64,000 bases of DNA from contig CP141132.1 in NCBI GenBank assembly GCA_035236585.1, positions 43,589,880-43,653,879 on the forward strand, written 5' to 3'. Below are positions 26,471 through 39,500 of this stretch, piece after piece. How positions within the stretch are numbered: the stretch's first letter is position 1; each line of letters opens with the position of its first letter. Source of the DNA: Warburgia ugandensis (lineage: Eukaryota; Streptophyta; Magnoliopsida; Canellales; Canellaceae). The notes below the pieces were generated by a model. The model did not search any database, had not been told where the DNA came from, and saw nothing but the letters and a program-made list of their open reading frames with translations. A program made the position numbers and the translations under genes.

Positions 26471-27059
26471 GCCTTTATAAATTGCAAAAATGGTGTCATG
26501 AAGCTTTCATTTGGCAACATGACACTATAATTGAGAAAATTTGATATCTATAAGCAACACGAGAAATCTCAGATGACTTGCAATGTGTCAATATGATAAA
26601 TTTAGTCATGGAAGATCATTCTCAATCATCTTTCTAGTCGAATACACTTAAGGCATTTAATGAGGATGAATTAATAGAGGAAGTTAATGCCTTCCTTGAT
26701 TCTTTGCCCCTATGCACATAGAAAGATGGAAGCCTCATTCCAAGGAACTTCCATGGAGGGAGTCTACTCCCATTCCATCCTTAGTTGAACCTCCTAAGAT
26801 AGATTTGAAACCTCTACCTTCTAAACTCAAATATGCCTATCTAGGATATGAAGAAACTTTTCCTATTATAATTACCTCTTAATTGGAAAAATCTCAAGAG
26901 GAACAATTGATCAAAACCCCTAGGGAACACAAAAATGCAATAGGATGGACCTTAGTGAACATTAAAGGCATTAGCCCTTTAATATGCACCCAAAGAATCT
27001 ACTTAGAGGATGATGCTAAACCATGTTGTCAGTTGTAGAGAAGCTTAAATCCTAATATG

Positions 27060-27880
27060 AAAGATGTGGTTAGAGCAGAAGTCCTTAAATTGCTTGATGT
27101 GGGAATCATCTATCTTATAAGTGATAGCAAATGGGTGAGTCCTACTCAAATAGTTCTAAGGAAATTTAAAGTGACAGTGATTACTAATGCTAATAATGAA
27201 TTAATTCTTATTAGAGTTACCATTGGCTAGCGTATGTGCATTGATTATAGAAAATTGAATGATGCCACTAAGAAGGACCATTTTTCTTTGCCTTTTGTTG
27301 ATCAAATGTTAGAAAGGGATGCAAGACATCAGTATAACTATTTTCTAGATGGTTATTTAGGGTATAACCAAATAGAAATTGCACTTGAGGATCAGGAAAA
27401 GACCACTTTTACATGTCCTTTTGACAATTTTTCTTATAAAAGAATGCCATTTGGATTACGTAATGCTCCTACCACATTTCAAAGTTGCGTGTTAAGAATT
27501 TTTAGTGATATGGTAGAGAGAATTTTAGAGGTTTTCATGGATGAATTTTTTGTTTTTGGTGATTCCTTCAACCCATGCCTTGAAAATCTAAGAAAAGTCT
27601 TAAATCATTGTAAAGAAAAGAACCTAGTTCTTAATTGGGAGAAATGTCATTTCATGATTTCAAAGGGAATTGTCCTTGGCCACATAGTGTCATCCCAAGG
27701 TATAGAGGTAGATAGACCCAAAGTTGATCTAATTACCAATCTACCCATCCCCAAAATTGTTAGTGACATTTGCTCATTCCTACGTTATGTAGGATTCTAT
27801 AGGAGGTTTATAAAAGATTTTAGTATTATATCGAGATCATTGTGTTCCCTCCTCACAAAGGATATCTCTTTTGAGTGAAC
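27060..27880 (+). pseudogene. Athila reverse transcriptase region (element B)
   Basis: A 214-residue open stretch covers most of the palm and fingers: CIDYRKLNDATKKDHFSLPF, LDGYLGYNQIEIALEDQEKT, KRMPFGLRNAPTTFQ, the catalytic block near 27535-27560, NLVLNWEKCHFMISKGIVLG and FYRRFIKDFSIISRSLCSLL. The order and wording are Athila. It is the longest readable RT piece in the window. The element as a whole is broken. Confidence 0.92.
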
Positions 27881-28340
27881 TATTGATTGTCAGAAAGCTT
27901 TTATAAAGCTGAAAGACAAGTTAAGCATTGCACCTATTATGCAGCCACTTGATTGGAGCCTTCTCTTTGAAATCATGAGTGATGCTAGTGATTATGTTGA
28001 AGGAACTATACTAGCACAGAGAAAAGATAAAAATCCATATGTCATCTACTTTGCAAGTAGGACCTTAAATTGCACCCAAATGAATTATTCCACTATCGAG
28101 AAGAACTCTTAACATTTGTCTTTGCATTGGATAAGCTTAGGTCTTACTTAGTTGGATCTAAAATAGTCATCTTCACCAATCATTTGGCCCTTAAGTAGCT
28201 TCTTTCCAAGAAATATGCTGAGCCTAGACTAATTTGATGGATTCTTTTACTCCAAGAGTTTGACATTGAGATAAAGGATGCACAAGGAGTAGAGAATTTC
28301 TAGCTAGCACTTGTCTCGTTTAGTCCTAACAAAACCTTTG
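27881..28340 (+). pseudogene. Athila RNase H region (element B)
   Basis: The blocks PIMQPLDWSLLFEIMSDASD (about 27935-27990), NYSTIEK-like and FALDKLRSYLVGSK (about 28120-28160) appear in order directly after RT. They match those in E and G. It is broken. Confidence 0.85.
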
Positions 28341-29592
28341 GATGAGTTGCCAATTAATGATACTTTCCTTGATCAACAAATTTTTCATGTGTCCCATCCT
28401 TCCTAGTTTGATGATATTGAAAATTATTTAGTCACAGGGAAGATTCTTGAACATTGGGGCAAATTATAAAATCAAAAATTCTTTTCAATGTTAAGCAAGA
28501 CTTCTGGGATGATCCATATTTGGTAAATACTACCTAGATCAATTACTTAGGAGATGTGTCCCCGACTTAGAGCAACATAGAGTCATCTCCTTTTGTCATT
28601 CAAAAGCATGTGGTGGATATTTTTCTACACAGAAAATTGTTGCAAAGATTTTGTAGTGTGGTTTCTACTAGTCATCGTTGTTTAGGGACACACATGTGTT
28701 TTGTAAATCATATGAGAGATGTCATAAGTTAGGAGGAATAACCTGTAGGAATATGATGCCTTTAAATCCTATCCTTGTTATCAAAGTTTTTGATTTTATA
28801 GGGCCATTCCCACCTTCTTTTAGCTTCATTTATATCTTATTGGTTGTAAATTATGTATCCAAATGGATTGAGGTTGTCCCATGTAGGCATAAGGATGATA
28901 AAATAGTTGTTAAATTCTTGAAAGAAAACATTTCTTCTAGATTTGGGACCCCTTGAGCCATTATAAGTGATAATAATAAACACTTTTGCAACAAAGTATT
29001 TGAAGCACTCATGAAAAAGTATAACATTACCCATAAAGTTGTAACATTGTATCACCCATAAACAAGTGGATAGGTAGAAGTATCTAATAAGATATAAAAG
29101 AAATTATTGAAAAGACTGTTAATTCGGATCATAAGGATTGGTCTCTTAGATTGATTGATGAGCTTTAGGCTTACAATACTATACATCAAACCCCAATTGG
29201 TATGTCTCCCTATCATATCGTGTATGATAAGGCTTGTCACTTGCTTGTGGAATTAGAACATAGAGCCTTCTAGGCAATAAAGACCTTTAATTTCAACATG
29301 AATACAGCAGTCTCACAGAAGACCTCCAATTCAATGAGTTGGAGGAGATCAGCCAAGAAGCATATAAGAGTAATAGGATATATACAGAAAAGATAAAATT
29401 TTTTCATGATAAAACCATAAGGAGAAAATGATTTACTCCAAATCAGATGGTTCCATATGGAACTGTTGAGATTGACGAAGCTAGGATTGGACATACTTTT
29501 AAAGTGAATGGTCAACATTTAAAGCCTTTTCTAGAATATGAGAGTTCAGAAGTTGAGTCCACAACTTTGGAGGATCCTATTTATCTGGATTG
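28341..29592 (+). pseudogene. Athila integrase region (element B)
   Basis: The zinc-binding histidine/cysteine region lies near 28590-28740 (C..CHKLGGITCRNMMPLNPI). The core follows near 28790-28960 (FDFIGPFPPSF, VVNYVSKWIEVVPCRHKDDK, FLKENISSRFGTP). The core end ([12 protein letters not shown]-like) lies near 29190-29225 and the C-terminal fold (PYGTVEIDEARIG-like) near 29450-29500. It is broken. Confidence 0.85.
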
Positions 29593-31250
29593 AGTGGATC
29601 TGATCTCTTTGAATTATCTTTTGTACTTTCCTTTGATTTTTGCATCACCCATATTCATCTTATCTCCTACTTTTTAAACATTAGGGACAATGTTTCTTCT
29701 AGGTTGGGGTTGTAGAATTCTAACAAATTTACTTTTTTTTGGTTGATTTCCTTAATTTTAAAAAAATAAAAAAATTTATGTTAATTCCTACACTATGATG
29801 AGAATTGCATTTTCTAATGCATAGTCTAAATAATTTTGACTTATTAATGAAATTGAACATAATTAATTCATCATTTTACAATTTTCTAAAGTATTCCATG
29901 AAAGCTAAGTCTCAAATCACATTTGTACATATAGTTGCATATATATAGTTTAAATTGCTAAGTAGTTATAACTTAAAGATCCTAAAGAAATTTAATGGAG
30001 ACTTACAACCTAAGTGAGTTTTAGAGCCATTCAATTCTTTTAAGAGGTTATAAATGTTCCAAATTTTGCTTCAATGTTCTTAAAGACAATTTGATCCAAT
30101 CGAATCTTAAATTTGGCTAATTACCTGAATTATTAGACTATTATCTTTAAAATTCTGGAAGTTCATTGAATTTGATAGATTATTTGAGACCTAGAAAATG
30201 ATTTAGGCCATCCTTGTTCTTAACCTAGGGACATAAAGCCTGCTCAAAAAGTATTTCTACCACTAGTTAGCTAATTTGGGCCTTTTATATATCCCTTTCC
30301 TTTTCTCATGCAATTTATCCTTTGCCCACAGTAACCTAGTATAAATTATCTATTACCTATTTTTTTCGAAAGAAAAGTTAAAGATGAATGAGGATATACT
30401 TTTAGTTGCAATAATAGTAGAAAAGTGAATAACAAGAAAAGAAACATTTTTCAAAGAGATTCAAAAGTGCCAACAAAAAGAGAGAGAGATGAAAAGTACT
30501 AAAAAAGAGTGTTTGAAGAATGCAGAAAAGTGAAAAAAGCAATATTCACTTCAAGGAAAATAAAGAAAAATAGTCAACTTTAGTAGAAGACCTCTACTTA
30601 TTTTTAAAGAAACATTGAATACCCTTTATACCCTTTTTTTGGCACCCTATCCTAAGCCTACATTTTGTCCCAGTTGAAGACCAATTGATTCTAGGATGAA
30701 TTAGTCTTGAGGAGGATATGATTTAATAGGATTTAAAGGGTAGTACTTTTAAATATTCAAAGGTAATGTCATCTTATCTATTCTAAAGGAAGCAAAACTA
30801 AATTCCTTAGCAACTCCCATTCTTCATGAATATATGTGAGATAAGTTTGCTTTTATTTACTTTGCTCACATATTTAAAAGAGAGATATGATTTAAACCTT
30901 TAATCTGAGAGATTCTATTTCTGATTGTATATCATTAGTGAGGATTGAGGTCAAACATATTTTAGATTGAGTTCAAAAGTTAGAAGTTTACTTAGAGATA
31001 AAGATTATTCTATATGTAGACTATATACACACACGCTCACTTTGAGATTTGAGCTTAAGTGGAATGCTTTTAGCATATGAGTCGAATTTTGAATTCGTCA
31101 TTCATTTTTATTAGTTTACTAAAATTGATAGATTTATTGCAGATAATTCTCTAAGAAAAAGGTTGAAATGACTTGAAAATAATTTTTGGAATTTTAGAAT
31201 TTGGCTTTTGCATATTTTTCTTAGGAGTAGTAAAATGCTGGTTGGGACTG
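29593..31250 (+). other. 3' untranslated region of element B with polypurine tract
   Basis: About 1.65 kb of AT-rich non-coding DNA lies between integrase and the 3' LTR. It is homologous in sense to E (33133-34394) and in reverse to C, D and G. It ends with 'aaaatgctggttgggactg', the polypurine tract position. No env-like reading frame was found, although some Athila copies elsewhere carry one here. Confidence 0.8.
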
Positions 31251-31618
31251 TGTTAAGTGTTCAATTTTAGCCAAAATACCCTTAATCTAACATCAAATTA
31301 GATAATCACATCGATCAATTTTGAAAATTTACTTAAAATTTGGTATTTTAGCTCTAATTGACCATCCAACCTTTGATTTGTCAAATTTAATAGTCAAATG
31401 ATCATTAGAACCAATTAGATGTATAACTTATGGTTTAGATGGTTCTAATTTAGTCCTATGTTGTGGAGATTAACCAAATTGAAATTAGACAGACCAAATC
31501 AAGAGGGAGACAATTGCTTGGAAAGAGAAGAAATTGAAGATAAATAGAAAATTAAGTACAAAAGTTGGATAAGAGATAATAAATGGAGTTTGAATCAAAA
31601 TCAAACTCCTCTAGAAAA

Positions 31619-31628
31619 TATATAAAAA
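31619..31628 (+). promoter_or_regulatory. TATA-like element in 3' LTR of B
   Basis: 'tatataaaaa' is followed by 'ggggtagaaggttg' in both B LTRs and then by the TC-rich zone. The position and conservation suggest the LTR promoter. No transcript evidence is available from sequence alone. Confidence 0.5.
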
Positions 31629-31739
31629 GGGGTAGAAGGTTGAAGGGAAAAAAAAGTTGAAGCTGGTAATTCTCTCTCTAACTCTTCTTTTCCCCCCATC
31701 TCTTTCTCAGTCACTCTCTCTCTTTCGGGTTTCACTGTA

Positions 31740-31742
<3 letters not shown>

Positions 31743-31831
<89 letters not shown>
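31743..31831. repeat. (TC)n microsatellite in B 3' LTR, about 44 units
   Basis: A perfect TC run at the same LTR position as 21789-21847 but about 30 bases longer. It shows independent slippage in the two LTRs. Confidence 0.97.
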
Positions 31832-31834
<3 letters not shown>

Positions 31835-33375
31835 TTCTCTTCCCTTCTCTATTTCACTTTTCCTTCTCTCTCTCACTTTCTTGTTCTCCCTTTACATGAC
31901 AATTCTATCTCTCTGTCCTCACCTCTTTGCTCTAGCACCAATGCAGCACTGCATGGTATTGGATCACACAGTCCCATTCCTTCTCCCCTTCGTTTTCTCA
32001 GTCTAATTCTAGGAGGCAATCGAACCAAGTGATGTATCCTAAACTAGCCATTGACCGAACCACTCCTCATCACCAATCTCTCCTCTCTCTTCTCTTTCAC
32101 TCTCCTTATTCCTCTTCTCTTTTCTCCTTTTCCCTTCTTCTCCTTCCTCTCTACTTCACCTCTTTCTTTCGCCCACTTATCTCTCATTGTTTGTCTACTA
32201 AATGCATCGCACTAGCTGCCAAGCACCCTCCTCCCTTCTCTGTCTACATCACTGCCCTATCAGCAAGACACAAATCAGCAACCCCTCTATCTTTCTATCA
32301 GCTTAGCTTGATCGCCCTCTCCTTGACCAACCCGCTTGAGCAGGATCAGTGAGCACCCTCCTCCTCTTCTTCCCTACATCTTCGGCCCCCTTGCTTCACT
32401 GTCTTTTATGGCAATTTCACTAGTTTTTGTTTAAAATAAAAAATTTGGAAAAATTCAACTTTTACCCTTTAGCTTTTAAAAATAATTTGTTATGTTACCC
32501 TAATTTAATTACATCTCTATCCATGTTCTTATCCCAATTCTACTTTATCCCTTTCTACGTATCCAAGAATTGTGTAATCCAAGGCTGTTTTATTAAAGCT
32601 TAAACCTAACCAATGGTTTAGCTATAACAAATAGGATTGCTCCAATTTTTTTATCTATTTCTCATTAGAATTCTAATTAATCTTCAGATCTTGTTCTTAG
32701 GACATCTCCTAGTTGATTCAACAATTTTGATTTTCAATCTAAAACCCAGAGATTGGATCAAAGTCATCCAAAGTCCATAATCATTCTTTAGCCAGACCAT
32801 CTAAGTTTTGGGGAATCTACTCAATCCAGTTGTTGGATCTTTAATCAAAAGTATCAATGTGAGACTAATGAGGGCTAATCAATGTTTATGATATCAGATT
32901 TGAAGATTTTTTACATAATCAAGGTAGGAAAGTAGAACTTAATTTTTTGTCTTTTTGAATTTGAATTTCTATAAATTTCATTGGTTAAATATATTTTAGT
33001 TTACCCTTCATTGTTATTTAATTATTATTTAAACTCTATTCTTTTAAGTTGAGTTCCCGTGGGATCGACCCGTACTTGCTTCAACTACACTACAATAGCC
33101 CATGCACTTACAATAAAACAATCAACAAATATGCATGAGATTTATGATATTTTCTTAAGTTTTTGAAACAAATAATTTGAAATTTTTTGAGTTTTTAAGG
33201 TCAAAAGTTTCTTTGCTATGTTGAGAATTGGATTGTCAAAAGCTTAGCATTTCCACTACTTTAACCTCTTAACAGAAATGCATAAGGTTAATTTTGTAGC
33301 GTATTCATGTCTTGAAGTGTTTTATGATAGTTAAATCTCAGAATACACTTAAACATAGTACATAAGGCCAAAGGA

Positions 33376-33597
33376 GAGAAAAGTTAAAGGGGTAGCCACG
33401 GTGCACAAAGTTCCCACCTATGCGAGGTCCAGGGAAGGTGCGGACCACATGGGCCTAAAGTACATAGCCTTACCTTGCATTTTACAAGAGGCTGTTTCCA
33501 CGCCTTGAACCCGTGACCTCAAGGTCACATGACGACAACTTTTACCATTGCGCCAAGGCTCCCCTTCAACGGAAAGAAAATTTGAGAAAAGTTAAAG
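33376..33597. repeat. 14-bp direct repeats flanking the SINE
   Basis: 'gagaaaagttaaag' is present at 33376-33389 and exactly again at 33584-33597. Its length and perfect match fit a LINE-mediated target-site duplication. Confidence 0.88.
33390..33564 (-). mobile_element. Au-type SINE
   Basis: Read on the minus strand, it opens GGGGAGCCTTGGCGCAATGG (tRNA-like A box near 33545-33555). It goes on to GTGACCTTGAGGTCACGGG, then a B box GGTTCAAGGC (33502-33511). The body reads GGAAACAGCCTCTTG, AAGGTAAGGCTATGTAC, TGTGGTCCGCACCTTCCC and GGACCTCGCATAGG, and it ends GTGCACCGTGGCTACCCC. This is the diagnostic order of the Au SINE family of flowering plants. It is non-coding, transcribed by RNA polymerase III and mobilised by LINE enzymes. 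About 19 extra bases lie between its 5' end and the right target repeat, and the T tail is short. Confidence 0.92.
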
Positions 33598-34394
33598 AAA
33601 AAATAGAGGAGATATTCACTTCAATATAGTCAAAGTAGAAAAATTATCCAAATATACATCAAAGACTTCTACTTAGATTTGAAACTTTGAATCATTATAC
33701 CCTTCTTTTCAAAACCTATCCTAAGCCTACATTTCGTCCTATCTAAAAACCTAGTGATCTTAGGTGGAACATAGCCTTGATGAGGATATAACTATGAAGT
33801 AAATAAGTGTGAATTATCCTCATAATCTTGGTAATGGAATCTATTATAAGGGGTCATATTTTATATCTCATTAGTGCTTATGTGAACTATTAGTATCTTT
33901 GGAGTGGGTCCAATAGCTAGAGATTTTTGATTGAACCCATTTCTCTGAGAGCTTTATTTATGAGTGTATAAGTGACAATTTGAGTTCAACACATCTTTCC
34001 AATGGAGTATAAGCTATATCTATTTAGAAGTCTAGATTTATGTAGTTATGCATAGATATGCACTCCAAGATGAAACTATAATAAAATGCCTTTGGTATGT
34101 GGGTAATTTTTGGATTTTTTTATTCATCTTCATTAAGTTGCTAAAGCAAGTAGAGTGCTAATGGATGAGAATTCTCTAAGAAAAAATAAAAGACTTAGCC
34201 TTATGGAATTTTGTGGGTATATTCACTGCCAACCCTCACGAGGCTTAAATTGTCCACTTGGGTAACCTAAGGTTTTAATGTTTGTTGCATATACTAAATG
34301 CAATTGTGAGTACCTACAGAATTGACAACCATTTTTTTTTTTATGAATTTTTTGCATGTTTTACTCAAGACTATCAAAATGCTAGTTGGGGGTG

Positions 34395-36563
34395 TGATAA
34401 GTGTTCACTTTTGTACAAAAAGTACCCAATTAGTAGCCCATGTGTTATAAAATATAGTGTTATTTCTGGGGGTTTTTGGAAATTTCATAGCACGTGCATT
34501 TATAACCTAATGATTCAAAAGTTTAATATTTTGTAGGTTTAGGAGCTAATCCAGTTAAGTATGTGAATTATCATAAATTTTTAGGATTTAATTAGGATTT
34601 TCATTTTTTGTAGGTGTTGAGAATGTAATCCAAAGGCCGAGATTGATCTCAATATGAATTGAAGTCATACATGAGGTTTTGTAGTACAACTAGGAAACTT
34701 AAGCAAACCAAAGCCTAATTATCATCAATCTAAGGTGTGACCAAAGGTATAAGGACATCTTAGGACAAGAAAAGAAGGCAATGGAAGCAAAAATGGTGAC
34801 TTAAATGATCCATGCCAACAAGCTATGCATTTCCATCATTTGGATAAGAATTGGAGACATTCATGTGTTTTCCTAGTCTAACTAGGACAACTTAAGAAGC
34901 AAAGCTACTCAAGCCTTAAATCTAAGGAAGTTAGCCACTTAAGACACCAAGGAATGAACCATTAGAGTGAGTCATGCAGCCATGGAGAAATGACACATGA
35001 AGTTACATGATTGGAGGATTTTTAGAGATAACTACAAAAGGTAAGATGATCATACATTAAGGGACCCATAAAGAGAGAAATCCCACCTTCATAGTTTATT
35101 TCCTAACCCTAATTCATCATTCACCCTAGGGTTCCATGTTTTATAGTTAAGGAGGGAGCCACCTTCCTAGAAGATGACACCTCCCCCCTTGCTTATTTGT
35201 TACATTGGCATTTTCCTAATTAGGAAACCCCTATATCTAAGTCCATTCAAAGCACATTAAACCCTAGGTTTTTCCTAAAATTTCCACCTTATTTTCCAGT
35301 CCATTATAACCAATAATCATCCAATAAGGAGAGGAGGAGGCCCACACTTCAATCTTAATCAAAAGATGCCTAGGCCCCTCTCCTTCATAAGTGGGAAACT
35401 AGCCTGCCATGCATATCTAATATCTTTCTTACATCATCATCTACCTAAATTTTCTACAGTAAAAACCTTAGATCTTGATCTCCTTTCCTCTTTTATTAAG
35501 TCCTTTCCTAAGTTAGAAACCAAGCATCTATATGTACCCCATGCTTCCCACGTTTTTACCCAACAATGGTTTGGGTGAGACGACCTTGAAACTTAGTGCT
35601 CCTTTGGTGATCCTTGTTACTAGACTTTGACATTCTTTTAGTGCTTTTCTACCTTTGAATTTCTTATTATTCTCTTTCTTATTTTCTCTTGAATTCAAGT
35701 TAGTATTTTGCTTTTATTGTTTTAGTTTCGTTGCTTTAATTTTATATTGTTTTTCTTTCTAGTTCTTGACTCCTCTTTCCACTTAGCTTTCCCACTTTTT
35801 TTGCTTCACTTTCATTATTTTTTCTCACCTATTCCCTCAGGATTCAAGTTAGGTCTTCTCTGTAGCAGCGGCCAAGTGAAGAAATAATTTGCAAACTTGA
35901 TTTTGACCTTAAGAAACTCATGTTTTTTTTTTTTTTTCTTGTTTTTCATCTTAGCTTTAATTCTATTTTCTTTGCTTTAATTCATCATCTCAACCATCTT
36001 CTCTCTTGAATTCCATTTTGTGTTTTCTTTGCATGATATCTTACTCTAGTTTGAGGACATTATGTTGAGTTGAATTTTTAGTTTGGATCAAGTTTTATGT
36101 CCATGAATTAAGTGCAATTTCTAGATTTAAATGCATTATTTTTGTGCAAAAATTTTGTTCTAAGTTGGGCAGGATGCAATAAAGTTTGTTAAGATTTCTT
36201 GATATGAAATGTGTCCTAATTCAATCAAAACAATCTCTCTCTTTGGCTAAAGTTAAGTGATTTAAATAAGATCCATCCAATATACAATTCTGTGAGTTCC
36301 TCATGGTTTTGACCTCTCTTATGTGCTAATATTACTTTGATTCATGCACTTACAAGTAAATTTGGAAGCTACACTAGTCATGTTTCCATGTAATTCATTC
36401 CTTAGTTTAAGTTAAAAACATAGTTTCTTTGGTTAGGCTAAGTAGTTTAAGTAAAGGACCACTTAACACACAAACCATTTGATTCCTCATGGGATTGACC
36501 TCATTTGCGTTCTTATACTATAATAGATTCATATGATTATGAGTTAAGTAAAACATCGTAACA
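34395..36563 (+). repeat. 3' LTR of element E (TGATAAG-type)
   Basis: It starts TGATAAGTGTTCACTT directly after the polypurine tract and ends 'aaacatcgtaaca'. It is about 2.2 kb. Its two ends resemble those of the TGTTAAG-type LTRs (first 30 or so bases, and the 'gggattgacct...' zone near the end), while the middle does not. After it the sequence switches at once to a minus-strand Athila leader, which marks insertion into element F. Confidence 0.8.
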
Positions 36564-39500
36564 CTCATCACTTGCTTATGGGTATGTTCAATCTCATGAC
36601 CTAATGGTACTAGTTCAGTGTTTTATGATTGACGACCTTGCTGCATTATAATGAAAAATCTATCTAAACAATGCAACCTAAAGCTAATAATGACTCCTAA
36701 CTTTATATGATACACAATCAATCTTAATGGTTCACTAACAGGTTTTTTTATAATCTTTTATAATCTACAAGGTAGTAGCTTTCAGATTTAGATTTAGATA
36801 GATCCTCCTTTTATTTAGGATTGACTATTGCTTACTAGTTAGGTCTTGCTCAAGGTGGTTAATACAATTCTCATGGAAGGAGGTGTTTTGATCTCAACAA
36901 CAGTCAATGAAAGGTGTGGGAAAATCACTTGGATTTTGCATATGCACTATAACCACAATGATCAAGGTCCACTAGAGTGGCAATAGATCTCCTCCTTTTA
37001 AAAGGGTTCTATGAGCTCGAAACTGTAAGTCTATTTCGACTTGATTTTAAATTAAGCTTTTAAGGGTTGGGATCACAAACATGCAAGGAATTGATTAATT
37101 ATGTTGGTTGGCTAAGGATCTGGTGATGAAATCTAGTCCTTATCTTATGAGGGTTCTTATGGGGCTATTAATAACAATTTGTTCCATCCATCATAAAGCA
37201 ATTAAATGTGCAATGCAATTACAAGGAAAGGGAAACTAATGCCTACCTATATGCTATCTAACAAATGGTCAGAAAATTTGTTATATAGGTGCAATCTAAT
37301 GCAACAACCTTGAATAAGATGCAACAAGTATAATGAATCACCCTAAACTATATGAATTACACTACCAACCAATATGCAAGCTATACTAAATGCAACAACA
37401 CTAAGAAAATAAAAGAGAGTGAGAGCAAATTATAGTGGGGTTTCTAATGAAGATCGAGTGTGGGCTACCATACCTCAAGCTTGGCATGTATTATTACAAC
37501 CCATAAATAAATAATTACAGATTACAAAGGGGCATCACTACAAGTCCACTCAAAAACCTAATTTAAGAAAGTATGGAAATCCTAATTAAGTTGATGAAGC
37601 TTTGGCCCATAGGAATGTCATTGCTCCTTTTGCCAAATTTTCCTCATGCAAAAATAATGAGAGATGGTCAATTTGTGATGAATTAGCAAAATATGAAATA
37701 ATGATGGAAAAATCCTAATCTGATGAAACCTAAAACTATGTCTAGAGATAAACAATCTAAGAAAAGATCCAACCACAAATGTATTGCAATTCCCTAGCAA
37801 CTGTCCTAAAAATGTGGTGTAGCTTTAAAATTACTTTCAATTGCATGAAGCAATATAGTAATTGCACAAGATAGAAGTTGATCCAACGAGGAATCTCACA
37901 AAATGTGTAATTTATTAGATCTTATTTTAGTTTCTTATCCTAACGAAAGAAAGAGGGTTTTGATTAAAGTAAAAATTTAAACAACATGGAAAGGGAAACA
38001 TGCATAAAATTAGAAACATAAACCAAAGGAAAATTTCTAAAAATAAAGATTTTCAATGGAATTAAAAACTTTACTAACTAATAGGAATTCAATAAATGAA
38101 ACTAATGCAAAACTAGAATGAATGAATCTAGCAAACTTTACTTAAGGAAACTTGCTAAAAGTGAAACTTTCCTAAACTAACACTTTCCTAATCCTAAAGT
38201 TTCTAAAACAAAACTTTCTCAGACTAAATTTAGAAACTTTCTAAAACTAAATTAAGATGTAACTAACTAAACAAGTAATGCTAAACTAGCATGAAATAAG
38301 AAAACAATAAACAACTCAAAGGAACGTCACCCAAGCAACATGAGCACAACCCAAGGAGTTGTGCACATGTTTCATGGAGTATAAAATGGCTGAAATGTAT
38401 GAAGTAAAAGCTTGTTAACATGGGATCTAACCAAAAGAGTAACTAAACTATCTAAAAAAGCTAAGTGGGTTCCTAAGGAGTCAAGCAAATAAAGTGTATG
38501 GACTATTAGAAATTATACATGAATCATGAAAGGTAAAATTCTAGAAATATGGTGCTCATGAAACTTAAATCAAACAAAGTAAGGACTGATATGGGAATGT
38601 GATTCAAGGTGTGTAACATGATCATAAAACCAAAATCTTAATGAACTTCAAGCATGGAAATAACAAAGAGAAACTTTGCATGAATCATTAACTTTATTTG
38701 ATGTAATTTGGTACATGAATTGTGCACATGTACAGAGTACAAAGCTGAAAATTGTGCACTATTCTAATGCCTAGAATTTGATTCAAAGAAAACTTTAAAT
38801 ACTCTCCAATAGTCTCAAACTAATCTTAGATATCATGAATGCGAGACTCAAAAGAGAAATCAAGAGAGTAAGAGCAAGAAGATAAAGAAATCAACAAGAA
38901 CGAGTTCTAATTCTAAGAGAGAAATAAGGAAAAGATGAAAGGGAAACAATAAGATTCAAAGCTAATATCCTCTTGGATGTCATTGCATGAGAAAAGATAA
39001 CTTTGATCTTGAAAAAATAAATAAGAAAAGTTGAAGCAAAAGTGAAAGATAAACTATGCATGGGTAAGTACTAAACAAGCAAGGAAAGCAAGGCATTAAA
39101 GTAAGGTACCAACCTAGAATTGAAGTACAAAAACTAAAGAAACAAAGCAGGGAAAAGATGTGGAAGACAAGGAAAAGAAAAAAAAGTGATGAAGTTCAAA
39201 CCTCTAAGAATATCTCTATGTTGATGTGCTTGATTTCAAGGAGTTAGAAGCAACCCTCTACCTAAATTAGGCATGGAATTCCATGGGGTCTTTATGGATT
39301 TTTTCTTTCCACTTTGATAAGATCCTATCCTAAGAAGAAAAAGGAGAATTAGAACTAGAATTCTAGGTGGGAAAGTTAGATGGTTGAGTGGAGATAGAAT
39401 ATTAGAAAGTGACGTGAGGTGAGGGAGTTGGACTTTCTAAATATAAGACAAGGAAGAGGGAGGCATTGAATTCCAGCCTAGGATGAGGCATGGAACTCCT

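Larger units (their letters stand above)
21367..33127 (+). mobile_element. Athila element B with both LTRs and gag-pol (fossil)
   Basis: B is about 11.8 kb. It has direct LTRs at 21367-23162 and 31251-33127 and a perfect 5-bp target duplication, aatat (21362-21366 and 33128-33132). The parts are leader, gag, protease, RT, RNase H, integrase, a 1.65-kb 3' untranslated region and a polypurine tract. It is the most complete Athila here in plan but is broken, with more than ten interruptions. By eye the LTRs differ at about 11% over the first 245 bases. At commonly used plant substitution rates this means several million years, more in a slow woody lineage. It lies in E's 3' region in the same orientation. 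Confidence 0.92.
31251..33127 (+). repeat. 3' LTR of element B
   Basis: It starts TGTTAAGTGTTC and ends AATCAACA. A TATA-like 'tatataaaaa' lies at 31619-31628, and a long TC tract lies about 115 bases further on. It pairs with 21367-23162. Confidence 0.92.
33128..34394 (+). other. E 3' untranslated region, right of insertion B
   Basis: It starts with the second copy of B's target duplication (33128-33132) and continues E's non-coding 3' region. It ends in the polypurine tract 'gctagttgggggtg' just before E's LTR. It carries the SINE at 33390-33564. Confidence 0.8.

Noticed and set aside
29593-31250. Possible env-like gene in element B
   Set aside because: Some Athila elements carry one between integrase and 3' LTR, but this stretch has no open frame of note and aligns with non-coding 3' regions of the other elements.
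33390-33564. tRNA gene
   Set aside because: The A and B boxes are there, but the body and 3' end are those of an Au SINE, with flanking target repeats.
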